From Dendrolimus kikuchii (taxonomy: Eukaryota; Arthropoda; Insecta; Lepidoptera; Lasiocampidae): a stretch of 64,000 bases of DNA. The translations under genes were made by a program, and so were the position numbers. Shown one piece after another: positions 1-9,100 of the stretch. Under the pieces are notes generated by a model. The model had not been told where the DNA came from. It searched no databases and saw only the letters and a program-made list of their open reading frames with translations. Within the stretch, counting starts at the first letter, position 1; every line of letters starts with the position of its first letter. The stretch is taken from positions 4,677,051 to 4,741,050 of the forward strand of contig CM034391.1 of NCBI GenBank assembly GCA_019925095.2, given 5' to 3'.

Positions 1-267
1 TCTTGAGATTCATTTATAGTCTGTTATGTGCTTGTTTTAATTTTTAATGATAACACATTTGCTTTTTAGAAAAAAAAATAACCCCCAAGAAATTATAGTC
101 TATTAAATACCATAATAGCAGTGAATGTGCAATCATAGCTTTTAATAGTTGAATAGAAAAGAATCATAATAGTAATAATTAATTATTAACTTGCAATACA
201 GCCCAACAGTGAATGTTGCGATGTGAAATGGAGATATTAAATGTGGTGGGTGTTGGAACGTTTGCAG
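1..267. other. AT-rich non-coding leader
   Basis: AT-rich sequence without a convincing reading frame. It ends in TTTGCAG at 261-267, which could be the splice acceptor of the exon that follows. It is most simply read as intron or intergenic DNA. Confidence 0.4.
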
Positions 268-469
268 GTCCATTATATCAACCAACCACCAACACACCGA
301 CCTCACCACATCTCTTCACCACAACTACGGCTCGTATACCAATATGACATCCGCGAACGCCGCTCGCAACAACATCCCGCTCGACTGCGACCGGCTCATC
401 AAACTTCTACGCGCGGCCGAAGCGAACAACTGCGTCCCCATAACTGCCCTAATCACTGCCGTCACCTAG
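268..469 (+). CDS. Putative terminal coding exon, unidentified protein
   Basis: A GC-rich island in AT-rich surroundings begins directly after a CAG acceptor-like site. Read with one leading base, it encodes about 66 residues and ends in TAG at 467-469. The segment around ATG 344 (MTSANAARNNIPLDCDRLIK) continues with LLRAAEANNC; it looks like a helix and uses mostly G/C third positions. I do not recognise the protein. The frame is not secure: a second frame stays open from 241 to 732 (163 codons, Arg/Pro-rich), and a third reads SASDTNNIEYLHTPSSS at about 475-525. It could therefore be a terminal exon with a 3' UTR, a frameshifted pseudo-exon, or part of a longer exon. Neighbours do not help: the next coding signal is the SR-protein exon 1.2 kb downstream on the same strand. 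Confidence 0.33.
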
Positions 470-1080
470 TCCCTACGTCACATCCGCCTCGGACACGAAT
501 AACATTGAATATCTGCACACACCGTCGTCGTCAGCGTGCCGACGAGTTAGAAATACAGCTTGACGACGATCAGCCTCCTCCCGCGTCACAGCGATTCTTT
601 CAAAGCTTCCGATCTCCGCCGTTCGACGGAAGATTCGCCTCAATTATGTCCCTTCGGCCTCACAGCAGCCCCACAACGGTCAACCACCGCAGGCTCACCA
701 TTGTCTCGGTACATTTTGAATCCTATACTTAGAAACCATACCTTTTTTTACCTTAGTAATAGTACCTATTGTGTTGACGTTTGAGCTGTTTCTAGGGATG
801 TATACTGTATGTAAATAATTACGCTTAAAGTACCACCACTTTGTGGTATGAGTACATTTGTGCATAGTTATGAAGGTCAAGATTGCCACCTGTGTCAACA
901 GAATGGCGCGAGGTAGAAACAGTGGAGAGAAGTAAACATTGTTGTTGTATGTTTAGACAGTTGTAATATTGTTGTCCGGGCCTGTATTCAGTGAGAGACT
1001 GTTTCTTATTAATGTTTAATTACAATTTCATCTTAAATTAATGTCCCTGGACCCTAAATACACTCTTTTTATAATTTAAC
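470..1080. other. Possible 3' UTR / intergenic
   Basis: GC content falls from about position 720 onward. I see no canonical AATAAA and no repeat recognised elsewhere in the window. It may hold the 3' UTR of the preceding exon. Confidence 0.3.
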
Positions 1081-1177
1081 GGTCTTATTAATATTGACTT
1101 ACGAGTAAGTTTGAAGGCTTCTTTATGGTTCTGAAAGAAGCCTTCAAATTTACTCGTAACTCAATATGAATAATACC
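1081..1177. mobile_element. Short fold-back MITE, copy 1
   Basis: Almost the entire 97 bp is one hairpin. The arms at about 1091-1124 and 1133-1167 pair (ACTTACGAGTAAGTTTGAAG with its complement, few mismatches) around an 8-base loop. The outer ends GGTCTTATTAATATTG and CAATATGAATAATACC also match in inverted orientation. A diverged relative lies at 15322-15413, so this is a repeat family rather than a single hairpin. Confidence 0.6.
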
Positions 1178-1689
1178 ATAAATGTTTATATCCCGAACCT
1201 GGTCAAGTTACGTGATTAAATGTCTTAACTGAGTTGGGCCCATTACTCGATTTCAGCTCTTCAAGGAGTACAGCCTCTCAGTTCAGAACTTTTTTCGCTA
1301 ATGAATAAAATACTGTTCAATTTATCACTATTTTGCTTATTTGGATAAACAGGGTATTATCTTGAAAAAACAATTTTAAACCCAAAAATTCAGTTTTATA
1401 TGGTGTTATTAATAATAACTTGCAAACTTTTATCAAAATTGAGATAAACCAAATAATAATAGTAATAGAAAAAATATTGATTTGGGCATTTCAAATAATT
1501 CTCCAGAGTAATTTGCTTTTATGATTTAATGCCCTGTTCATGTAGACCAAGGTTTCGATGTCGGTATACAGATTAAAATACTCGTATTAATTTCGATAGC
1601 GTGAATCACCGTGAAAGTTCTGAATTAGGAGGCGACATGCGCATATGAATTTCCATTGTTAAAATGTTTGAATGTTGACGGTCCGTCAG
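1178..1689. other. AT-rich DNA, probable SR-gene intron
   Basis: There is no coding signal. It ends in GTCCGTCAG at 1681-1689, the acceptor proposed for the next exon. It is probably the 3' part of an intron. Confidence 0.4.
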
Positions 1690-2748
1690 ATCTCGTAGCC
1701 GCAGCCCGCGCAGGCGCTCCTACTCCAGGGGGCGGTCGTTGTCCCCGAGACGGTCGCCCTCCGTGCGCCGCCGCTCGCCCACGCCACGACGCTCCCGCTC
1801 GCGCGACCGACGCAGCCGGTCCGACAGCAAGAACAGGTGAGTGCCGCCTATCTTCACCATACTACCAATCGTCTTACTGGTTAAAATTTGACAAACTCTA
1901 AACAAGTTAGGGGCCGTCCACAAATTACATGATTTTTGAGCCTTCCCCCTTCGTTGTCACATTCGTGAGAGTCCTCTCTCCTTAGTGTGACATCACAGAA
2001 TTTGTAATTTTACATCAAGAAATTATTTAATTCAAACGGCAGTTCCGTAATTAGTTTGATTATAATTAATTAATTGAAAATATTTTGACATTTTTCGTTA
2101 TTAGTTCAAATTTTCTGTTTTATTTAGCTTAAATATATTAGATTTTGAAATGGGGCGTCGCGAAATTTAGAACCCCTTATGTGAGCTGTAATTTTGGATG
2201 GTCCCTAATGTCAATTTTTTATCAATTCTGTCTGTTATGTAGATAGATGAACTAGCCATTAATCATGCATCATTTGCACAAACACTACATCATAATATCT
2301 TTTCATTAGATGCGAGTATTATATCTTCTAAATCCAATAATTGTGATTAATTAAGGGGGCTTCGATACAATTTATAACTATTATATTTATCAATATATAC
2401 ATAAATTATTAATGTCATTTTATAAATTTTTAAGTATTTTTATTACAGTGCTCATCATCTTATCGAGGTTGAATTTAATTAGTAAAAAAATGTAGTGATT
2501 GGTTTCAAATTCCACTCTCCAATTGATATGTTCTAAATACGATAAAAACATCATATTTTACATTGCCTGTTACTAATTAACATTGACACTAATTATGACT
2601 TGTGTGACAGATTTGCATGCCTCGGTCTTCATTTATGAAAACTAAAGATTAGGATAATTTGCTTCCCTAACTAAATTTGTTTCTTCTTGCATTATTTCCT
2701 GTAATTAACTTTGCGATTAATATATTTTATTTATTTTTCAGATACTAA
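1690..2748 (+). CDS. SR-family splicing factor, last two coding exons (RS domain)
   Basis: Exon 1690-1836 follows a CAG acceptor in phase 2. It encodes an arginine-serine domain: SRSRSPRRRSYSRGR, then SLSPRRSPSVRRRSPTPRRS, ending RSRSDSKNR. Alternating RS/SP dipeptides with high GC3 are diagnostic of SR proteins, which bind pre-mRNA through an N-terminal RRM and recruit spliceosomal proteins through the phosphorylated RS tail in nuclear speckles. The donor is AG|GTGAGT at 1837. The next exon starts at 2742 after TATTTATTTTTCAG and adds only the end of an Arg codon, Tyr and TAA (2746-2748). The spliced C-terminus is therefore ...KNRY. If the intron is retained, TGA at 1838-1840 ends the protein after Arg, one residue shorter. 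The RRM exons lie upstream of the window or were not recognised. The tail best fits an SRSF3/SRSF7-like member, but the exact paralogue is not settled. Confidence 0.78.
1907..2208. mobile_element. MITE with TTAGGG...CCCTAA termini in SR-gene intron
   Basis: The ends TTAGGGGCCGTCCACAAATT and AATTTTGGATGGTCCCTAA are inverted repeats of about 22 bp with a few mismatches. The 302-bp interior has no ORF and runs through an AT-rich core. The TTA/TAA at the edges may be target duplication or part of the inverted repeat. Similar ends at 41916 suggest a family. The superfamily is not assigned. Confidence 0.6.
2209..2741 (+). other. Remainder of SR-gene last intron
   Basis: AT-rich intronic DNA between the MITE and the terminal exon. 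Its 3' end carries a good pyrimidine tract and the CAG acceptor at 2739-2741. Confidence 0.55.
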
Positions 2749-3045
2749 GATGGTTTTCTGAGTGAATACAAGAACAATGTATTATTGGACAAATTTTATA
2801 GATTATTATAATAATGTAAGTGTGAAGTGTTTGTGGATAGTGTTTATGAGTTATCATTATGGCAACTGTACCATTTTAAGATTTTAATATTTTTTACTAA
2901 GATAAGAAGCCAGTTGTAGATAATGCTAAATTTATAACTTCATAACGGACATCAAATACTTGTCATAGCTTTAAAAGGACGTAAATATAATGTGGTATTT
3001 AAAGGAGTTGTTTCATTAAAGCTTCATTAACATTGATTTGTATGT
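2749..3045 (+). other. 3' UTR of the SR gene with poly(A) signal
   Basis: Non-coding sequence follows the TAA stop. ATTAAA at 3015-3020, with T-rich sequence just after it, is the best poly(A) signal, so cleavage would be near 3035-3050. The end point is inferred. Confidence 0.45.
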
Positions 3046-3937
3046 TTTATTAAAAACTGCTATATATTATGTTTTATATCAAAACTAACAACAATATAAT
3101 TATATCTACTTCATATAAAAACACCTAAACCTATCACATTAATGTCATAAATCGTAATGGTGCGGCCACACCTGCGATAATGTTAAATATATGGACTGTG
3201 ACAGAGTGCTACTCATTTAAAGCGCAAAAAATTACGCCGTTATTGAGTAGCCATAGTGTATATCATTAATAATTAAAAACAATATCTCATTACATACATT
3301 GCCACATCTGCGTAAAACGGCGTATATATATTAATATTATCGCAGATGAAACTTCACCATGACATTTAAAATAACATTCACAGTAGGTTCCAAAATATTA
3401 GAACATTATAAAAGTACTCTGTGAACGTGAGATTACTACCCATACAATTTACTGATTGAGGTATTTAGCCGACATGTTCAAGTTTAATCTCGATTGTTAA
3501 ATGTCATCACTACTAGTTTTAAACTTTAAATTAGTAAGGAACCTGAGGTCCGCTGCCCTTCATATTCTTCAATTAGCAGTTCATTGGTATAAAGATAAAC
3601 AAGTTACTGCTGATTGGCGTGTATGTCATCTCCAATGATAAGACAGTTTTTTTCCGGACGTAGCCTTCCACCATCTGACGAAGGTGGTATGGAATTTGTT
3701 CTCCACATAAACTAGTGATTTTTAACAACGTAGACGACTTGTATTTTGTCTGCTATGGCACAGACAGAAGGTTATCTCCGATGCACGAGTTCCTCATTGT
3801 GTTTTTTTGTAAATATGATAATTTTACCTTTTGGTTTTTAAATTTCACAAGAAACTATAATTATTTTACGATATACCCTGTGTCTGCGATTAACACAACC
3901 TTATCATTCATTACAACCTCATTTCATTACTACATAA
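3046..3937. other. Intergenic, nothing recognised
   Basis: AT-rich with no coding signal. A short inverted repeat (CCTTCCACCATCTGACGAAGGTGG) sits near 3664. No other structure is seen. Confidence 0.4.
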
Positions 3938-3948
3938 TCTTAATAATA

Positions 3949-5193
3949 GGTTGGGGAAAAAGTTTTTTCGTATATAGTATGTATGAACTTGTAATAAGAT
4001 CTCTTTGGCTATACCATTTGTATCTGGCTGGTTTTGGTATAATTAAAAAGTTTTAATTTTAAAGAAGACAATTGCAAATTCAAATTAGGAAAATGTGTGA
4101 TTTTCATTTGTTTTTCTTATTGTTAAAATGAGTGAATCTAATGAAGAAATGCGATACATTTTAAAATTTTACTACAAAAAAGGTAAAAATACAACACAAG
4201 CCGCGAAAAAAATTTGTGATGTTTATGGACCTAATGCAGTATCGGTGAGAGTAGCACAAATTTGGTTTAAGCGTTTTCAATCCGGAAATATTGATATCAA
4301 AGATGCACGTCGCTCTGGTCGCCCTGTTACGGATAAAATTGATGCCATTTTTGAAAAAGTGGAGCAAGACGATATTAGTAGTTACGAAGTAGCTGGAGAA
4401 CTGGGAATTGATCACAAAAAGGTTTTGGAGCATTTGAAAAAAGCTCGTGTTTGGGTGCCTCATGAGCTCACTGAAAGAAACCTAATGAACCGTGTACTCA
4501 TTTGTGATTCTTTATTACGACGTAATGAAACCGAACCATTTTTGAAGAAGCTGATAACTGGTGACGAAAAGTGGATCACGTACGACAAGAACGTGCGAAA
4601 AAGATCGTGGTCAAAGGCCGGTCAGGCTTCACAGACTGGCGAAACCCGGGTTAACTCGCAACAAGGTGATGCTGTGTGTATGGTGGGATTGGAAGGGCAT
4701 TATTCATTATGAGCTGTTACCGCCAGGCAGGACCATCGATTCTGAACTGTAGGTATTACGAACAACTGATGAGATTAAAGCAAAAAGTTGAGAGAAAGCA
4801 GCCGGAATTAATCAACAGAAGGGGTGTGGTTTTTCACCATGATAACGCTAGACTTCACACATGTTTAGCCACTCAGCAAAAATTACGAGTTTGGTTGGGA
4901 GGTGTTAATGCATCCGCCGTATAGTCCTGACCTTGCACCTTCAGATTTTCACTTGTTTCGGTCTCTGCAGAATTCCTTAGGCAGTGTCAGGTTAACATCA
5001 CGAGAGGACTGCCAAAACCACTTGTCGCAGTTTTTTGATCAGAAGCCCCAAAATTTTTATCGTCCCTACCTACAAGATGGCAAAAAGTTATCCAACAAAA
5101 TGGCACCTACATACTTTAGTCAAATGTAAATAAATTTTATAAAAAAACCTTTTGAATTTTTATATAAAATGCGAAAAAAGTTTTTCCCCAACC
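3949..5193 (+). mobile_element. mariner transposon, near full length
   Basis: Terminal inverted repeats GGTTGGGGAAAAAGTTTTTT (3949) and AAAAAAGTTTTTCCCCAACC (ending 5193) are flanked by TA on both sides (3947-3948, 5194-5195), the mariner target duplication. The element is 1245 bp, normal for mariner. The left flank (AATCTTAATAA) and right flank (TATATAAATTACGTGTCACG) together resemble the start of a Helitron-like repeat, so mariner appears to have landed in that element's 5' end. Confidence 0.88.
4128..5129 (+). pseudogene. mariner transposase (DD34D), frameshifted
   Basis: The protein begins MSESNEEMRYILKFYYKKGK and has the expected layout: an N-terminal helix-turn-helix region (WFKRFQSGN), a linker RSGRPV, then the catalytic domain. 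The three acidic positions are recognisable as GDEKW (about 4561), HHDNARLHT (about 4837) and YSPDLAPSD (about 4921). Family knowledge says this cut-and-paste transposase cleaves at its terminal repeats and inserts at TA. The frame moves twice, near 4680-4700 and near 4885, so the gene is split into three overlapping frames and cannot make a functional enzyme. The start is the ATG at 4128; the last frame ends at TAA, 5127-5129, about 65 bp before the right terminal repeat. It is a dead copy, with substrates limited to related elements. Confidence 0.85.
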
Positions 5194-5479
5194 TAATATA
5201 TATAAATTACGTGTCACGTTGTTTGTCCGCGATGGACGCCTAAACTACTTGACGCAGTTTTTTGATCAGAAGCCCCAAAATTTTTATCGTCCCTACCTAC
5301 AAGATGGCAAAAAGTTATCCAACAGAATGGCACCTACATGCTTTAGTCAAATGTAAATAAACTTTATAAAAAAATCTTTCGAATTTTTATATAAAATGCG
5401 AAAAAACTTTTTCCCCAACCTAATATATATAAATTACGTGTCACGTTGTTTGTCCGCGATGGACTCCCTAAACTACTTG
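5026..5479. repeat. 227-bp tandem duplication across a mariner/Helitron junction
   Basis: Positions 5026-5252 and 5253-5479 are two direct copies offset by exactly 227 bp. Each contains the last part of the mariner transposase, its right terminal repeat and the adjoining ATAAATTACGTGTCACG sequence. The copies differ by scattered substitutions (for example CAACAAAATGG versus CAACAGAATGG), so the event is not brand new. The second copy leaves an extra right mariner end at 5420. Confidence 0.82.
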
Positions 5480-5629
5480 ACCGATTTTAATCAAATTTGC
5501 ACACCGTGTGCAGTTTGATCCGACTTGAAAGATAGGATAGCTTACATTTGGACCCGGTAGGTGGCGCTGCAATCTGGTTCTAAATTTTATTTCTTCAGGG
5601 CAGAACAACGTCTGCCGGGACAGCTAGTA
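5194..5629 (+). mobile_element. Helitron-like non-autonomous element
   Basis: The sequence runs from TATATAAATTACGTGTCACG through TTGACCGATTTTAATC and GGTAGGTGGCGCTGCAATC to a 3' end GGGACAGCTAGT (5629). A CTAGT end without inverted repeats is the hallmark of Helitrons; this family is common in Lepidoptera as I recall it. It is interrupted by the 227-bp duplication and, probably, by the mariner. Confidence 0.5.
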
Positions 5630-6188
5630 TTATTATAAATCATACATGTCATTCGCCTTACATCTAATACTAAATACTTAATATCTGTATATAAAATCTA
5701 AAACCATATAAAACGTGAAATCCCGAAATAAACACACAGAAATCGCACAGATTTTAAATTTAAAATATTAACAAAACACCCTGAATAAGAATATATAACA
5801 TACCTTTTTCTTAATCTAAATGGGTTCAGTCAGTGGAGTTGCTTTGGAATGTTTCAGTTGACGATACCCATTGAAAGGTTTTAAGTTAAACACATCCATT
5901 TGCGAAGGTTCTAAAGCTATTGGTGAATTTTTAAATGCGGAGGCTTAGATTAAAATATCAGACTCTTTTGTGGGGGCACGCAGTGCCCTTAAGGAAATTT
6001 CGAAAAATGAAGAAAAAAAAACAAATTTTGGTAACCTTTATAAAAAAAAAAGTTTTTTTAAATAGGTTTTTTGGAGTCGATCTACAAACACAAAATTTTA
6101 AAATTTAAAATTAATAGAACCACTGTGTGGTTGTGTTAATTTTTAAACTCCTTTCGAAATATAGATGTTTAACTTAAATCCCTTAAAA
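5630..6188. other. Downstream flank of the transporter gene
   Basis: AT-rich. It must include the 3' UTR of the minus-strand gene that stops at 6189. No clear AATAAA is seen on that strand. A(n)/T(n) tracts lie at 6010-6060. Confidence 0.4.
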
Positions 6189-9100
6189 TCATTTATCTTT
6201 CATACTAACAGGCCTCTGTTTGTTTACAGTAAAATAATCAAAATATACGTAAGTCCCGAAAGCAACAAATATTGTCCCTATCACATGGAAGACGGTCAAA
6301 CTGTTCTTAAAAACTATTGAAGATATCAATAAAGAAACAAACTTCCTCAGTGTCAGAATAAATGTGACTGTCACGGATGTTTCTTTGGTTGCCAAATCGT
6401 GGACGGAATGTGTACAATAATACTGAGATAAAATATTTACAGCGATTATTAACCAAATATCCCATTTAAGTTCGAAAGCAGTGTCACTGAGTTGTCGATA
6501 CATCCCCAGGAAGATTGGTAATGGAATTGCGTGTGTGTAGAAAAGCATCTGAAAAAAAAATTACAAAAATTAACTGATTTCTCTGAATAGATTGACATCC
6601 AGAGTTTCCCGTAGTTCATTAGTGAAAACTTCTTATGCTTGCTTAACCCATAGTAACTTTTCTAATTTTTGGGATAAAAATTATTCTGTAGTCATCGCTG
6701 TTACACGTATACAATTATTGTATGCTAAAATTCACTCATCAAAAATTAACCCACTTACTGGGTAAAAATATCATCAATAATAAAAAAATTGTTTATTTCC
6801 AAGAATATAAAAAGGAACACATCATAGGGATGCGAAAACATATTACAATTAATTTAAAGATAACATGAAAGAAATCTATAATATAAAATTCTAAATATTC
6901 CGCGTCTGTACAGAGAAGCTATTTAAAAAAAACCTTCAACGGACAAGTGGCAAAACGAATCGCAACAAAATTTTAACTTCAAGTTTTACGGGCAGGTTTT
7001 TAAATTGGACAAGTACATTAACAATTTTTATCCGTGCATAAACGGAGAAAGAATACAATTTCCTGCAGCCGGGCGGTCTGTCGTAAGAGGCGACTTAACA
7101 ACCCACAGCCAGGTGGTAGGGCATTGCCCGACTGGATGGCTACCACCCCTGGTCTAAAGTATGTCGCCATAACAACCTTGAGTTGTGTTCCGGTATTAGT
7201 GAGCAGGTTCCAGTCTCCCTTAAGAGAGCAGCAGCGCATTTGTAGAAACTTTGGTGGTGCAAATGTCCATAGGCGATGGTAACCGCTTTCCACCAAGTGT
7301 GCCGTCTGCCTGTCTGCTGATCTCCTGCAATAATAAAAAAAAAAATCTGCCCGTAAAACTTCAAGTTAAAATTTTGTTGCGATTGGTTTTGCCACTTATC
7401 CGTTGCCATTCGTTTTTCCACTTGTCCGTTGAAGTTTCACTTCTACTATGTGTCCCAGCACACATTTCGATTTTTCGCAGGTTTGCTGCAAATTATGATT
7501 TGGTTAGGTTAGGTACATTTTAATAAATGCATTTTTTATTTAAACCTATTTTATTTTATCAAAAAAAAACTTAATTCGATCCGGAACCAAAAAACGCATC
7601 CATAGTCTACTCTAAAATTATGCCGCCTCTCACCACGTCTAGTCTAAATTTATGCCGCTCCTCCACGCGGCCGTAACGCTTTTTCGTGACAGAAAAATCC
7701 TAAGACCCCCCGTCTATATAGAAGTTTCACTTCAAAAAACATCTGGGATACACTATATAAACGATGGAGAACACGTCATTTTTTTAGATTTCTTCCTTTC
7801 CTTTCTTCCTTGTTTGTTGGTTTGTCTCGTTCAAGATTCACGTAAAAACTACTGGGCAGATTTCGATGCTGTTTTCGCTGATCGACAGCAAATTCTTAAG
7901 ACTTAAAATCTGCGCTACATTTTATCCTGGGAATCCCACGGGAACTTTCCCGGAAGCGGTTTGAAGTAGTTTAAATTAGCTTATTCTGACAGTCTTTTCT
8001 CTAAAACGATACCCTACATTATTTTTTAATTGCTGCAGTACCTTGTATCCCGGGAATCTCGCGGAAATTTCAAATCAAGCGTGGACGAAGTCGCGGGCAT
8101 ATCCCATATTACATAATGTTTGACTTACAATTATTCTCGTTTGATTTTGGCTAATGGCAGACTGAAAGAACAAAGAAACCTATCTAAAGAACAAACCTCA
8201 TCAGGATGCTTGCCATATTTGGAATACAATAACTCTTGCTGTAGACCTGTGAATGCTCCAGTAAACAAGGTGGTTAAAAGTATAGTAACTCCAATAGACC
8301 AATATATAAACTGGCCCTTATTTTTGTCATCTGTTGGCGCCCCACCATACATAGCTAAGGCTACACCGATGCTTATCAAGATGGAACCAACTGCTTTGTT
8401 GAATTTTGGTCTTTGGTTCTTAGCATAGCAATAGACTAGCATGCTTGCTGGGGATGATGCTGATCTGGAAATTATGAGCAATAATAAATATTACAAAATA
8501 ATTTATTACTCTTCTAATCTTCACTATGACTAACTCAGTGTTTTTTGTTACTGGAGGACAACTGACACACTGTCAGTCTTATAGAAAGTGGTAACCATTG
8601 CGATGGATATTTGCAACGCCAAAATTGCTGCCGGCCACAAAGGTGGAACTGGAACCTGGCGACTGATGCAGGAATATAACTCAGGATTGTTATTATTATA
8701 TAGGGTGTATATTATAGCTCAGGGGTGGAGGCCATCCAGATGGGTAAATGCTTTGCCACCTGCCTGATAGCCATACAGTAATAGTGAAAACTATTTTTTT
8801 ATGTTTATATGATTCCACAAATACTGCATGGCCTCAGGAATGGACTGATAATCATTGAACTTGTTACTTATAATCTTCCTAGCTTCACAAAATATTGTAA
8901 TTAAATATATACAAAAATTTAAAAATTTAGCTGTTTGAGACTGACAAGCAATGGCAATAAAGAACTCACTTTTACAACTTCTGTGAGCAAAACCTATAGA
9001 TATTAAGCTGGTCTTATACAAAAGTTGTACATACATACATAACTTCACGCCAGTTCCCTTGCGGGGTAGGCACGAACAACAGAGTGCCATTTAGGCTTAT

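Noticed and set aside
1656..1901. 81-codon plus-strand and 67-codon minus-strand ORFs over the SR exon
   Set aside because: Shadow frames. The Arg-Ser frame with proper splice borders explains the sequence.
6189..6548. Short single-exon membrane protein genes at 6189, 8131, 10406 and 12609
   Set aside because: They join with GT-AG junctions and matching phases into one SLC35B4-type gene.
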